64,000 nucleotides of DNA from Bacteroidota bacterium (GCA_021824635.1 JAKAKD010000030.1:186001-250000); one strand, 5' to 3'; counted from the first letter of the stretch, positions 1 to 9,253 are shown. Numbers and translations are program-made. Notes: generated by a model from the sequence alone, not told the origin.

Positions 1-1053
1 AATAATCTTCCATATTTTACAAAAGTTAAACCGGCGGTATTAATTGTCGGCGGCTGGTACGATTCCGAAGATCTTTACGGACCTCTTCACATCTATTCAT
101 CAATAGAAGAAAAAAACCCTAGCAATAAAACTCATATTGTAATGGGACCATGGAGCCACGGCGGCTGGGCTCGAAGCGACGGATCTATATTTGGAGATTT
201 TACGTTCGGCGAAAACACAAGCGATTATTATAATAAAAATTTGCTCACACCCTTTTTCGATTATTACTTAAAAGGAACCGGCACATCGAATTTGCCCGAA
301 GCGGTAACTTTCAGAACCGGTTCTAATGTTTGGGTAAATTATGATGAATGGCCTCCAAAGAACGTTGAGACAAAATCTCTCTACTTAGCTCCAAATAAAA
401 AATTGGAATGGAATAAACTCACGTTGAAGAAAAATTTATTTGATGAATATTTGAGTGATCCGAATAAACCGGTTCCGTACACATCAAAATTTTATGATTC
501 ACAGCAAATGTATAATAGAACTTACATGGATGAAGATCAGCGTTTCGCTTCTTCGCGACCAGATGTTCTTGTATACGAAACTAGCCCTCTTGATAATGAC
601 GTAACAGTTAGCGGACCGATTGCTGCAGCTCTTTTTGTCTCGACTACCGGCACTGATGCAGATTGGGTTGTAAAAGTTATTGATGTTTATCCGGACGGAG
701 AAAAAAATCCCGAAAAGAATCCAAATGGAATTGAGATGGGCGGATATGAAAGATTAATCCGGTTCGAAATGTTCCGCGGTAAATTCCGCAATAGTTACGA
801 AAAGCCGCAACCATTTGTTCCGAATAAAGTAACCGAAGTAAAAATTAATCTGAACGATATTGATCACACTTTTTTGAAAGGTCACAAAATTATGGTTCAA
901 GTTCAGAGCAGCTTCTTCCCTTTCTTCGACCGTAATCCGCAAAAGTTTGTTGATATCTATAATGCAAAGGAAGGAGATTTTCAGAAAGCATTTAACCGAG
1001 TTTATTTTTCTGAGAACTATCCTTCATCAATAAAATTTAATGTTCTCAAATAA
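1..1053 (+). CDS. CocE/NonD family hydrolase, C-terminal part (5' end outside window)
   Basis: The frame is open from base 1, so the gene begins upstream and only about 350 C-terminal residues are visible. The family comprises alpha/beta-hydrolase serine esterases or X-Pro dipeptidyl peptidases. Visible hallmarks are the strand and acid residue in VGGWYDSED (about residues 16-23 of the visible part), the catalytic His in GPWSHGG (from position 142), and a long beta-rich C-terminal domain typical of the family's jelly-roll. The nucleophile Ser would lie upstream. The substrate cannot be told from this part. It ends in TAA at 1051-1053, and the next gene follows on the same strand after 42 bases. 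Confidence 0.85.
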   Translation, partial: NNLPYFTKVKPAVLIVGGWYDSEDLYGPLHIYSSIEEKNPSNKTHIVMGPWSHGGWARSDGSIFGDFTFGENTSDYYNKNLLTPFFDYYLKGTGTSNLPEAVTFRTGSNVWVNYDEWPPKNVETKSLYLAPNKKLEWNKLTLKKNLFDEYLSDPNKPVPYTSKFYDSQQMYNRTYMDEDQRFASSRPDVLVYETSPLDNDVTVSGPIAAALFVSTTGTDADWVVKVIDVYPDGEKNPEKNPNGIEMGGYERLIRFEMFRGKFRNSYEKPQPFVPNKVTEVKINLNDIDHTFLKGHKIMVQVQSSFFPFFDRNPQKFVDIYNAKEGDFQKAFNRVYFSENYPSSIKFNVLK

Positions 1054-1095
1054 TTTTTTGACTATGTTGCAGTTAAAATAATCAGTGGGTTAATC

Positions 1096-1614
1096 ATGAA
1101 AAAGCTATTTATAATTATAATTGTGTTTATTGTTGGAATCACTTCACTCAAAGCACAGAGCATTGCAATTGGTCCGCAAGTTGGCTTTATTAAATCTGCA
1201 GATGCAGATAAATCTACAATTATGCCCGGTGTAGCCATTCGCCTCAATCTTCTTGGATTCGGCATTGAGGGTGCAATGTATTACAAGTCGGAAGAATTTC
1301 AGAATGGAGCAATTAAAACAAAAAGCTACCCAATCAATCTTACAGCGATGTTAAGTGTTCTACCAATAGTTCATGCTGAAGCCGGAATCGGGTGGTATAA
1401 TACTCAAATTGATTTTACTCATTTGAACAGCACTTATAATTCAATTAGTGACGAAACAAAGACTAAACCCGGTTACCATTTCGGTGCGGGCGTAGAATTG
1501 CCATTAGGAAATTTACTTTTGACCGGAGATATTCGTTATGTTTTTCTTGATCTATCTAATAGTTTTAAAAGCAATTTTTCTGTAATTATGGTTGGAGCGA
1601 TGTTCAAATTATAA
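1096..1614 (+). CDS. Small outer-membrane beta-barrel-like protein
   Basis: A 172-residue protein with a clear signal peptide (MKKLFIIIIVFIVGITSLKAQ, cleavage likely after KAQ). It continues with alternating hydrophobic and polar strands rich in Gly and Tyr and ends in a strand finishing FKL, the usual form of an 8-stranded outer-membrane barrel (OmpW/OprB-like 'outer membrane beta-barrel' families of Bacteroidota relatives). No catalytic motif was seen. The ATG start agrees with the signal peptide, although the Shine-Dalgarno is weak. It is likely exported to the outer membrane; function unknown. Confidence 0.7.
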   Translation: MKKLFIIIIVFIVGITSLKAQSIAIGPQVGFIKSADADKSTIMPGVAIRLNLLGFGIEGAMYYKSEEFQNGAIKTKSYPINLTAMLSVLPIVHAEAGIGWYNTQIDFTHLNSTYNSISDETKTKPGYHFGAGVELPLGNLLLTGDIRYVFLDLSNSFKSNFSVIMVGAMFKL

Positions 1615-1654
1615 ATCACATTCATTTTTTGTTACACCTAAACTCAGAGGAAAT

Positions 1655-2179
1655 ATGATTTTCGATCAGCTAAAGAACGCCCACTTATACTTTTCGCTTG
1701 GCGAAAGAATAACAAAAGCCCTTCAGTATTTGTCCCAAACAGATTTTACGAATGTTGAACCCGGCACATACGAAATTGACGGTGAAAATATTTTTGCCAT
1801 AGTTCAAGAATACAATTCAAAACCGTCAAGCTCTGCTAAATGGGAAGCTCACAAAAAGTATATTGATATTCAGTATATGGTTTCCGGAAAGGAAAAAATG
1901 GGCTTTACGGATTCTAGAAAAGTAATTGTATTAAAAGAATACCACCCGAACAACGATATTACTTTGTATAAAGGTGAAGGAAATTTTCTAATTGCCGAAG
2001 AAGGACATTTTGCTATTTTCTTTTCTACAGATATTCATATGCCACAACTTGCATTAAACATTCCTAAAGAAATTAAAAAAGTAGTTGTAAAAGTTAGAAC
2101 AGATTTTGTTGCAGAAGTTAAAAATTCTGTTGATGCTGATCTAAACGAAGAAGAAACAAACCCGCCAGCGGAAGTATAA
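1655..2179 (+). CDS. YhcH/YjgK/YiaL family protein (DUF386)
   Basis: A 174-residue cupin-like protein of the YhcH/YjgK/YiaL family, whose members are linked to sugar acid or sialic acid metabolism and often act as small-molecule binding or anomerase-like proteins. Family features visible are AKWEAHKKYIDIQYM near residue 65, a conserved His/Asp-containing beta core, and the metal-type segment FSTDIHMPQLA near residue 125. I start at ATG 1655 because AGAGG at 1646-1650 precedes it; the frame stays open to a TTG at 1592, but that would overlap the upstream gene. The C-terminal tail after about residue 150 is acidic and probably disordered. No operon partner clarifies the substrate. Confidence 0.85.
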   Translation: MIFDQLKNAHLYFSLGERITKALQYLSQTDFTNVEPGTYEIDGENIFAIVQEYNSKPSSSAKWEAHKKYIDIQYMVSGKEKMGFTDSRKVIVLKEYHPNNDITLYKGEGNFLIAEEGHFAIFFSTDIHMPQLALNIPKEIKKVVVKVRTDFVAEVKNSVDADLNEEETNPPAEV

Positions 2180-2194
2180 ATTAATTTTATTAAA

Positions 2195-2227
2195 GTAACC
2201 GGCGATCTTTCAAAGATCACCGGTTAC
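2195..2227. terminator. Bidirectional terminator-like hairpin
   Basis: GTAACCGGCGATCTTT (2195-2210) is followed almost at once by its near-perfect reverse complement (2212-2227, one mismatch). It lies between convergent genes ending at 2179 (+) and 2246 (-). The stem is long, with AT-rich flanks but only short T runs on either side, so it could end transcription from both directions. Confidence 0.65.
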
Positions 2228-2245
2228 TATTTAATATTATTGATA

Positions 2246-3010
2246 CTACTTTATTATATCTAACAATTCCACTTCAAAAATTAATACTGTTGCCGGAGGA
2301 ATCATTTCTCCACGACCCATCTCTCCATATCCAAGATCGTAAGGAACAAAAAATTCATACTTACTGCCAACCGGCATTAACTGTAAACCTTCAGTCCATC
2401 CTTTAATAACTTGATTAAGAGGAAATTCAGCAGGTTCTTTTCTATCATAAGAACTGTCGAATACTTTACCGTCAGGCAATGTTCCTTTGTAATTAACCCT
2501 CACTTTATCAGTTGCTTTTGGCAAAGGACCTGTTCCTTTAGTAATAATTTTATATTGTAAGCCGCTTTCGGTAGTTATAACGCCTTCTTTCTTTTTATTT
2601 TCCGCTAAGAAAGCAGCGCTTTCTCTTTTATTCTTATCAATAAGTGGAGCCATTTCTGCCTTCTTCTTTTCTTCTTCTTCTTTCTGCATTGCTACTTGCC
2701 GTTCTTGCATTTTGGTATTTAATGCCGTTAATACTTCCGCAATTTTTTCTTGAGTTAAAACCGATTTAGAATTTGAAGCATCTTTAAGAGCCTCTATTAA
2801 TACATTCAGGTTAAGCTGTATCATAGGATCTTTCAAATTGCTATAAATATTCTGCCCGATAGAATAGCTAATCGAATCGCCTTGTGTCTTCAGTAGAACC
2901 GAAGAAGCTGCTTTAGAGGTTGCCGCTTTATCTGTTGTTTGTTTTTTATTCTGAGCAGAGACTACGGACAGCATTAATACTACTATCACCAATAATTTCA
3001 TTAATTTCAT
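2246..3010 (-). CDS. FKBP-type peptidyl-prolyl cis-trans isomerase
   Basis: A 254-residue exported prolyl isomerase. A signal peptide (first about 20 residues, ending VVSAQ) is followed by an FKBP-N type dimerisation region (about 45-150) with SYSIGQNIYSNL and a Lys/Glu-rich helix, then the FKBP catalytic domain (about 155-254). The domain carries VRVNYKGTLPDGKVFDSSYDR, FPLNQVIKGWTEGLQLMPVG and YGEMGRGEMIPP. This is the FkpA/Mip arrangement: a periplasmic or surface folding chaperone. The start is supported by AAGGAG at about 3017-3022. It is a single gene, with divergent transcription upstream. Confidence 0.93.
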   Translation of the reverse strand: MKLMKLLVIVVLMLSVVSAQNKKQTTDKAATSKAASSVLLKTQGDSISYSIGQNIYSNLKDPMIQLNLNVLIEALKDASNSKSVLTQEKIAEVLTALNTKMQERQVAMQKEEEEKKKAEMAPLIDKNKRESAAFLAENKKKEGVITTESGLQYKIITKGTGPLPKATDKVRVNYKGTLPDGKVFDSSYDRKEPAEFPLNQVIKGWTEGLQLMPVGSKYEFFVPYDLGYGEMGRGEMIPPATVLIFEVELLDIIK

Positions 3011-3180
3011 TTCATCTCCTTTTATAAATTATTTTTTTGATTTCTGGGGTGTGAAAATAACCTCAATGGCTGTGAGAAGCAAATTTATCGGACTGCGCAG
3101 TGCTGCTTTATCATCTGATTTAGACTGTATGTTAAGAAGAAAAATTTCTAACTTGTATCAGAATTAATCCGGAGTTAACC

Positions 3181-4185
3181 ATGAAAAGTAAATTTTTATT
3201 GAAGCTTGTATTCTTAATTCAATTCGCAATTCTCAATTCTCAATTTTCAATTGTGTCGGCACAGTTGTATAAATCCGATTCCCCTTTTGCACATACTTTT
3301 TCAATTGTTGCTTTCGATGAAAAAACCGGAGACATGGGTGTTGCCGTTCAATCACATTGGTTCTCTGTTGGAACGAGTGTAATTTGGGGAGAAGCTGGAG
3401 TAGGTGTTGTTGCAACTCAATCTTTTGTTAATCCCGCTTTTGGACCCAACGGATTAGCATTACTAAAAAAAGGGATGACTCCGCAGGAAGTTGTTGATGA
3501 GTTAATTAAGGGTGATGAAGGAAGAGAATTCCGTCAGCTCGCCGTGCTTGATTCTAAAGGAAGAGCCGCATCATACACAGGTAAGCTTTGTATTCAACCT
3601 GCCGGAAATATTGTAGGTAAAGATTTTTCCGTTCAAGCTAATCTTATGTCTAACGACAGGATTTGGCCGGCAATGGCAGAAGCATTCAAAAATTCAAAAG
3701 GACCTTTGGCAGAAAGAATGCTTGTTGCACTTGAAGCGGCACAAAAAGCAGGCGGCGATATTCGCGGTAAACAATCTGCCGCTCTTTTGGTTGTGCGAGC
3801 CAAATCAACAGGAAAAGTTTGGGAAGACCGTTTAGTTGATTTACGAGTAGATGATAACACAAATCCTCTAATTGAACTGAGAAGACTTCTTAGCGTTCAC
3901 CGCGCTTATGAACATATGAATAACGGCGATCTTGCCGTTGAAAAGAATGATATGGACCGTGCCATGAAGGAATATTCCACAGCAATGAAGATGTTTCCAA
4001 ATAATCTTGAAATGAAATATTGGACCGCTGTTGCGTTAGCCAATCAAGGAAATTTAAAAGAAGCTTTACCTATGTTTAGAGAAATTTTTTCAAAAGATAA
4101 AAATTGGAGAGACTTAACACCCCGTCTTCTTCCAAATGGATTATTAAAAGTTACTCCAGAACAGTTGAACGAAATTCTGAAATAA
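3181..4185 (+). CDS. DUF1028 family protein with TPR-like C-terminus
   Basis: A 334-residue exported protein. After a signal peptide (first about 28 residues) the DUF1028 domain (about 33-240) starts at HTFSIVAFDEKTGDMG and includes VATQSFVNP, LMSNDRIWPAM and the Gly/Asp-rich RAKSTGKVWEDRLVDLRVDD; DUF1028 belongs to the Ntn-hydrolase fold group, and its physiological substrate is unknown. The C-terminal about 95 residues contain two TPR-like helix pairs (AVEKNDMDRAMKEYSTAMKMFP and WTAVALANQGNLKEALPMF). Oddly, the signal peptide is encoded by repeated CAATTCTCAATT units shared with the sorting domain of the protease near 10.5 kb (see findings). Confidence 0.88.
   Translation: MKSKFLLKLVFLIQFAILNSQFSIVSAQLYKSDSPFAHTFSIVAFDEKTGDMGVAVQSHWFSVGTSVIWGEAGVGVVATQSFVNPAFGPNGLALLKKGMTPQEVVDELIKGDEGREFRQLAVLDSKGRAASYTGKLCIQPAGNIVGKDFSVQANLMSNDRIWPAMAEAFKNSKGPLAERMLVALEAAQKAGGDIRGKQSAALLVVRAKSTGKVWEDRLVDLRVDDNTNPLIELRRLLSVHRAYEHMNNGDLAVEKNDMDRAMKEYSTAMKMFPNNLEMKYWTAVALANQGNLKEALPMFREIFSKDKNWRDLTPRLLPNGLLKVTPEQLNEILK
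3217..3255 (+). repeat. Dispersed CAATTCTCAATT repeat (coding copy in signal peptide)
   Basis: ATTCAATTCGCAATTCTC and following bases consist of short permutations of CAATTC/CAATTT units. The same word string occurs on the other strand at 10560-10595. Here it is translated as part of the signal peptide of the DUF1028 protein (QFAILNSQFSIV). Confidence 0.6.
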
Positions 4186-4192
4186 ACTTATC

Positions 4193-4224
4193 TCCCCGCC
4201 AACAAATTAATCCGTCGGTGGGGA
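4193..4224. terminator. Bidirectional terminator-like hairpin
   Basis: TCCCCGCC (4193-4200) pairs with GGTGGGGA (4217-4224; one G-U pair) across a 16-base loop. It lies between convergent genes ending at 4185 (+) and 4231 (-). T/A-rich sequence flanks both sides. Confidence 0.6.
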
Positions 4225-4230
4225 AATTAA

Positions 4231-5472
4231 TTACAATTTAAGCTTGGGTAATTTTGGGGCCAATTTTCTTACAGTAGCTACAACAGCCAAAGTCATACTT
4301 CCGCCAAATATAACTGAAGGAATCAACCCCATTAATTTTGCCGCAACGCCGGATTCAAATGATCCAAGTTCGTTTGAAGAACCGACGAAAATACTATTTA
4401 CAGATGAAACTCGCCCGCGCATTTCATCCGGAGTATAAACTTGAATGATTGTACTGCGTATGACCACACTAATATTATCGAACATACCGCTTATCATTAA
4501 TATTAATAGCGATGCATAAAAGTTTTTTGATACGGCAAAAAGAATAATTGAAACTCCAAATCCAAATACGCCGATTAAAAGATTCTTACCAGCATGTTTG
4601 AACGGAGGATTATGCGCCAAAGAGAAAGACATAATAATAGAACCCACTGCGGGAGCCGCACGTAAGAATCCCAATCCTTTGGCACCTGTATTAAGTACTT
4701 GATCTGCGAAAATAGGTAAGACTGAAACAGCACCACCGAAGAATACTGCAAACATATCCAGACTAACTGCGCTTAAAATAATTTGATTACCGAAGACAAA
4801 TTTTACTCCCGAAGATAAACTTTGCCATATAGTTTCTTCTTTGGTTTTTTCTGGCAAAGGTTTCTTTTCAATAAAATAAAAATAGAACCAAGCTAACGCA
4901 CAAAAAAATATTACAAAAAAATATGCTAATCCTACTCCAAAGAAACCATAAATAAGCCCGCCAACAGCTGGACCGGTAACCGCCCCAATGTGCCAGACAA
5001 CGCTACTCCATGTAGAAGCATTACCGAATAATTCTTTTGGCACTAGCTGAGCAGCAAAAGCACTTGTTGCCGGGAAAATAAATCCGCGTGCAATGCCGGT
5101 AATAAAAATTATAAGATAAATTGGGATAGTACCATACAAAGTCAGTAATGAATGAAGACGGGTTGCTATTAAGAAGAGAAATATTGCACAGATAAAATAA
5201 ACTAACGTGGAAGAGAGAATAATATTTTTTCGATTTACTTTGTCTGCCACATGCCCGGCAAAAAGTGCGATGCATAAAAACGGTATAGCTTCCGACATCC
5301 CTATTAATCCAAGAGAAAGAGCATCGTGAGTGAGTTCATAAATTTGCCAGCCGACAATTACCGATTGCATTTGAATTGCAAATGTTAGGAGAAAACGCGC
5401 GGTTACAAATCTTCTATAATCTTTAATTCTCAAAGATGCATATGCGTCTTTGTTATTTAGATTAAACTCCAT
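4231..5472 (-). CDS. MFS transporter, MFS_3/EntS-like
   Basis: A 413-residue inner-membrane protein with about 12 hydrophobic segments and the major-facilitator loop motif between helices 2 and 3 (GHVADKVNRKNII, about residues 67-79). N-terminal YRRFVTARFLLTFAIQMQSVIVGWQIYELT matches the MFS_3 exporter group (siderophore or drug export, EntS-like). Start chosen at ATG 5472 (MEFNL), preceded by AAAGGA six bases upstream; the frame can be extended eight codons, but without ribosome binding support. It ends convergent with the DUF1028 gene. Substrate unknown. Confidence 0.85.
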   Translation of the reverse strand: MEFNLNNKDAYASLRIKDYRRFVTARFLLTFAIQMQSVIVGWQIYELTHDALSLGLIGMSEAIPFLCIALFAGHVADKVNRKNIILSSTLVYFICAIFLFLIATRLHSLLTLYGTIPIYLIIFITGIARGFIFPATSAFAAQLVPKELFGNASTWSSVVWHIGAVTGPAVGGLIYGFFGVGLAYFFVIFFCALAWFYFYFIEKKPLPEKTKEETIWQSLSSGVKFVFGNQIILSAVSLDMFAVFFGGAVSVLPIFADQVLNTGAKGLGFLRAAPAVGSIIMSFSLAHNPPFKHAGKNLLIGVFGFGVSIILFAVSKNFYASLLILMISGMFDNISVVIRSTIIQVYTPDEMRGRVSSVNSIFVGSSNELGSFESGVAAKLMGLIPSVIFGGSMTLAVVATVRKLAPKLPKLKL

Positions 5473-5527
5473 AAAATCCTTTTGTAAGAATATCATTCAA
5501 AAATTATAATAATGAATGATATGAAAA

Positions 5528-7114
5528 CTAAAATGGAAAGTCCTCTTTAGTGTTGACAGCTTCCTGTTTCTTTAACTCAACATTTTTCTTTGCAATCTGG
5601 TGCCAACGGTTTCCTTCAACATAGATTGCTTTATAAGGTTTGGTCGGACAAGCATATTCACATGCACCGCAGCCAATACAATAATCATCTCTTACTTCAG
5701 GAATTACCAAAGTGCCTTCGAATGGAATCATGTGAACTGCTTTTGTAGGACAATGTTCACTGCAAGCACCGCAATCTGTTTTCTGCGTTTGAACAATGCA
5801 ATTATCTTTAACAAATTTTGCTTTACCAATTTGAGTTAATTTTTTCTTCTCAAGTTCGAATGGAAGAATTGCGCCGGTAGGACAAACGTCGCCGCAAATT
5901 TTACATTCAAAGTTGCAAAAGCCGGCTGTATTATCCATCCTTGGCTGAAGAATTCCAAGAAAACCATATTCGAGAAATGAAGGCTGTAAAACTTGAGTCG
6001 GGCATGAACTAACGCAAAGATGGCAAGCCGTACATTTGCTGTTAAACTTTTCAACTCCGGTTGATCCGGGCGGTGATACTGCGCTTTTTCTAAAAATCGG
6101 TTTTGTGCTTGGCTTAGTAACAACTATTTTCTTTTGAACCTGTGCAGCCAATGCCGATAATGATAAAAAGTAGAGAGATGTTTTTGACAGAAATTCACGT
6201 TTAGAAATATCAATCTTCTTTCGTTTAGCAGACACATCCTTAAAAGTCTTCTTGCCGTAAGAGACGCTGTATGTAATTCCTTCTGTAGGACAAGATGGGA
6301 TGCAATCAAAACATGCCACACACCTGCTCATATCAACAGTCTTGTTATCGCTGTCAATACAACTTGATTTGCATTCTTTAGCGCAGATGCCGCAGTTTAA
6401 ACATTCTTCATGATTGATTACAATCTTAAATAAGGAAATTTTTGAAATGTACCCGAGAAAAGTTCCAACGGGACAAACAGTACTACAATATAGTCTTCCT
6501 TGCTTCCAAGCCATCACAGTAACAAAAACAAGAAACAGAGCTGTTATAATAAATGGAATTAGATTGAATGCTTTGAGGCTGTAAGAATAAACCGCGTATA
6601 ATTTGAATGATTCAAAAACAGAAGCGGTTAGATTGTTGGCTCCAACCAGAATAGGACGGAAAAAATTTCCGGCGAATCTTCCATAAATGCTGTAAGGATC
6701 CAGCAGATTTACTGCCAGTGAACTTCCGAAAAGAAAAACTAAAATTGGAATTACAAGTAGAATAGCTCTCAACAGTTTTTGTTCTTTAAGAAAGTTGAAT
6801 CGGCGCTTTCTTTTCCTTTTTATTCTTCCCGAGATCCAATTCACGACATCTTGAAAAATTCCAAGCGGACAAATAGTGGAACAATAAATTCTACCGAACA
6901 AAATTGTAAGAATTATTATTGCCACAAATCCAACTGCGCTTATAGAAAATATTGCAATAAATTTCAGAACAGAAGGAACGAATTGTAAGAATAAAATTTT
7001 ATTAGAAATACTCGGAGAGATAGTACCGTAGATATCTATAAGCAAAAAAGTTGTTATAATTAAAAAAATTAGCGAGACAGCAATTCTAATTTTCCGAAGA
7101 AGTGAATTATTCAT
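5528..7114 (-). CDS. NapH-NapG-like polyferredoxin fusion, membrane-bound
   Basis: A 528-residue iron-sulfur protein. The N-terminal half (1-300) has about five membrane helices and two CxxxCP motifs of the NapH/NosR/RdxA type (GRIYCSTICPLG at 75-85, GRLYCSTVCPVG at 206-217), followed by two ferredoxin clusters (CLNCGICAKECK at 238-249 and CVACFDCIPSCP at 265-276). The C-terminal half begins with an internal KREFL plus hydrophobic stretch resembling a Tat signal (305-325) and then carries four more Cys clusters (CTACHLCVSSCP, CNFECKICGDVCP, CGACSEHCP, CIGCGACEYACP), as in NapG. It is probably an electron conduit between quinol and an exported partner. Only four bases separate it from the upstream DUF362 gene, so they form an operon. 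Confidence 0.85.
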   Translation of the reverse strand: MNNSLLRKIRIAVSLIFLIITTFLLIDIYGTISPSISNKILFLQFVPSVLKFIAIFSISAVGFVAIIILTILFGRIYCSTICPLGIFQDVVNWISGRIKRKRKRRFNFLKEQKLLRAILLVIPILVFLFGSSLAVNLLDPYSIYGRFAGNFFRPILVGANNLTASVFESFKLYAVYSYSLKAFNLIPFIITALFLVFVTVMAWKQGRLYCSTVCPVGTFLGYISKISLFKIVINHEECLNCGICAKECKSSCIDSDNKTVDMSRCVACFDCIPSCPTEGITYSVSYGKKTFKDVSAKRKKIDISKREFLSKTSLYFLSLSALAAQVQKKIVVTKPSTKPIFRKSAVSPPGSTGVEKFNSKCTACHLCVSSCPTQVLQPSFLEYGFLGILQPRMDNTAGFCNFECKICGDVCPTGAILPFELEKKKLTQIGKAKFVKDNCIVQTQKTDCGACSEHCPTKAVHMIPFEGTLVIPEVRDDYCIGCGACEYACPTKPYKAIYVEGNRWHQIAKKNVELKKQEAVNTKEDFPF

Positions 7115-7118
7115 TCAA

Positions 7119-8036
7119 TCACAAAATTATACGTTTGATATTCAGCGTGTTTAAATCTTTTTTACCTATACCCATAGAACCAGCAATTTTTATGTAAGAA
7201 ACCGAGTCCGGTTCAATACCAAATAGTTTTGCGGCAGCGGCATCCGATGCGACCATATCAGTAGAAATGATCTGCGATTTCATCAACGCCACATCATCAA
7301 CCGAAACACCGCGCGGTCCGTTTTGTTTCATCACGTAATAAGCATCAACAACATTTAGAGTCGGCTTTTTTGAGAACGTTGCATAATCTGCTATGCATTG
7401 ATGCAAGTTGTTACGGTGCCAATAACCGCGGTCCCATACTACGCCCATCATATTTTTTAATGAGGCAGTTAATTTGGCTGAGCTATGACTTTTAAGAATC
7501 GGAACGTTTATAAAAACATCACAATCAAGAACAAGTTCGTGAACTTTTCCTTTTGTCAAAACTTTTCCGTCTTTTACAGTAACACTCTGGTAATAATTTT
7601 CAGTATCACCTGAAACAATTTTACCGCCGGCATCTTTAACTGCTTTTTCTATTCCGCTGTTTGAATAAGTTCTTCGCCAATCATCACAAGTATGGTCAAA
7701 CACGTAAACTTCTTTGGCGCCTGCTTCATAACAATGTTCAATTATACGCTTAACAAGTTTTGGATTAGTATTGCCGCCTCTTTCCGGACTAACATCCCAT
7801 CCGATGTTCGGCTTAACCAAAACTTTTTGATTTTTCTTTACAAAAGCTTTCATACCGCCAAGTTGTTCGATCCCTTTATCAAACATCACTTCCGGTTCAC
7901 CATTTTTTATTGCGATTAGATCGTAGTTAGAAGGTGTGACCTTACTGGTTTTAGCAAAATAATTTCCATAGATACCGGGAACGGTGAGAGACGCACCGGC
8001 AAGCAATCCTGTCTTTAGAAAATTTCTACGATCCAT
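7119..8036 (-). CDS. DUF362 domain protein, Tat-exported
   Basis: A 305-residue protein with a twin-arginine signal (MDRRNFLKTGLLAGASL) followed by a DUF362 domain. Conserved family segments are VLVKPNIGWD (about 70), PKLVKRIIEHCYEAGAKEVYVFDHT (about 92-115), NVPILKSH (about 180) and SLKNMMG (about 193). DUF362 proteins are of unsettled function and are often found with ferredoxins. Here it is first in a two-gene operon with the polyferredoxin downstream, which suggests a redox function at the outer face of the inner membrane; this is inference. AAAGGA precedes the ATG closely. Confidence 0.88.
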   Translation of the reverse strand: MDRRNFLKTGLLAGASLTVPGIYGNYFAKTSKVTPSNYDLIAIKNGEPEVMFDKGIEQLGGMKAFVKKNQKVLVKPNIGWDVSPERGGNTNPKLVKRIIEHCYEAGAKEVYVFDHTCDDWRRTYSNSGIEKAVKDAGGKIVSGDTENYYQSVTVKDGKVLTKGKVHELVLDCDVFINVPILKSHSSAKLTASLKNMMGVVWDRGYWHRNNLHQCIADYATFSKKPTLNVVDAYYVMKQNGPRGVSVDDVALMKSQIISTDMVASDAAAAKLFGIEPDSVSYIKIAGSMGIGKKDLNTLNIKRIIL

Positions 8037-8183
8037 CCTTTCCTCTTTAGAATAATTTCTATTTTATTTTGTAGAAACTTATCATTATGTTATTTTGGAT
8101 TCAAGATAATTTCTAAGGCTAATAAGCCGTTATATCAATAGAATTAGAATTTGACTAAATTTGCCGCAAACATAAGGACAATA

Positions 8184-9221
8184 ATGAAGATACTTGTAAC
8201 TGGAGGGGCTGGATTTCTCGGAATAAATCTTATCCGTTATCTCGTTGAAAGAAATCATGATGTAACTTCTTTAGACATTATTGATTTTGATTACCCCGAT
8301 GTTAAAGACAAGATCAAAATCATTAAAGGCGATATAAGGAATCACGTTATTGTAGAACGCGCGATGAAAGATGTAAACGTTGTTGTCCATACTGCCGCCG
8401 CTCTTCCATTATATACACCGGAAGAAATTTATTCTACAGATGTAAAAGGAACGCGCCTTCTTCTTCACGAAGCATTCATGAAAAACATTGACCGATTTAT
8501 TCACGTCTCATCTACTGCTGTTTACGGTATTCCGGATCATCATCCGCTTTATGAGACCGATAAACTTGACGGCGTTGGTCCTTACGGCAAAGCTAAAATA
8601 GAAGCGGAGAATATTTGTCTCGAATTCCGTAATAAAAAAATGTGCGTGCCGGTGATAAGACCTAAATCTTTTGTCGGTCCGGAACGGCTTGGAGTGTTTG
8701 CACTTTTTTATGATTGGGCAAAGGACGGCAAAAATTTTCCTATGATAGGAAGCGGAAATAACAGATACCAACTTCTTGATGTTGAAGATTTGTGCGATTC
8801 AATTTACAATTGTATCACTCTTCCAAAAGAAATTGTGAACGATACATTTAATATCGGCGCTAAAGAATTCACAACTATGAAAGAAGATTATCAAGCGGTT
8901 CTTGATTACGCCGGCTTCGGTAAAAAAATTATCGGTCTTCCGGCAGCACCGGTAATACTCACTCTAAAATTTCTTGAAGCGTTAAAAATTTCTCCGCTTT
9001 ACAAATGGGTTTATGAAACCGCGTCCAAAGATTCATTTGTATCAATAGAGAAAGCGGAAAAAGTTTTAGGATTTTCTCCAAAGTATTCAAACAAAGACGC
9101 GTTAGTTAGAAATTACAAATGGTATCTGGAAAATCTTGAATCATTTAAAAATCAATCCGGTATAAGCCACCGCGTTCCGTGGAAACAAGGAATACTTTCT
9201 CTGGCAAAAAAATTTTTCTAA
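8184..9221 (+). CDS. NAD-dependent epimerase/dehydratase (extended SDR)
   Basis: A 345-residue extended short-chain dehydrogenase. The NAD-binding Gly motif GGAGFLGINL lies at residues 7-16, the catalytic Ser/Thr region is VSSTAVYG (about 109-116) and the YxxxK pair is YGKAK (about 134-138). Such enzymes modify nucleotide sugars or steroid-like substrates; the exact substrate is not recognisable. I start at ATG 8184, preceded by AAGGA at 8174-8178; an upstream in-frame TTG (8151) lacks a ribosome site. The next gene is 79 bases downstream on the same strand, separated by a short dispersed repeat. Confidence 0.85.
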   Translation: MKILVTGGAGFLGINLIRYLVERNHDVTSLDIIDFDYPDVKDKIKIIKGDIRNHVIVERAMKDVNVVVHTAAALPLYTPEEIYSTDVKGTRLLLHEAFMKNIDRFIHVSSTAVYGIPDHHPLYETDKLDGVGPYGKAKIEAENICLEFRNKKMCVPVIRPKSFVGPERLGVFALFYDWAKDGKNFPMIGSGNNRYQLLDVEDLCDSIYNCITLPKEIVNDTFNIGAKEFTTMKEDYQAVLDYAGFGKKIIGLPAAPVILTLKFLEALKISPLYKWVYETASKDSFVSIEKAEKVLGFSPKYSNKDALVRNYKWYLENLESFKNQSGISHRVPWKQGILSLAKKFF

Positions 9222-9253
9222 TAAGCTAATAGCTGACGGCTAAAAGCTAAAAT
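9222..9253. repeat. Dispersed AGCTGAYGGCTAAAAGCTAA repeat
   Basis: TAAGCTAATAGCTGACGGCT and following AAAAGCTAAAATC is built from AGCTRA/GGCT words. A related string with reversed orientation lies at 18655-18691 in the suf operon. It immediately follows the epimerase stop codon. Confidence 0.5.
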
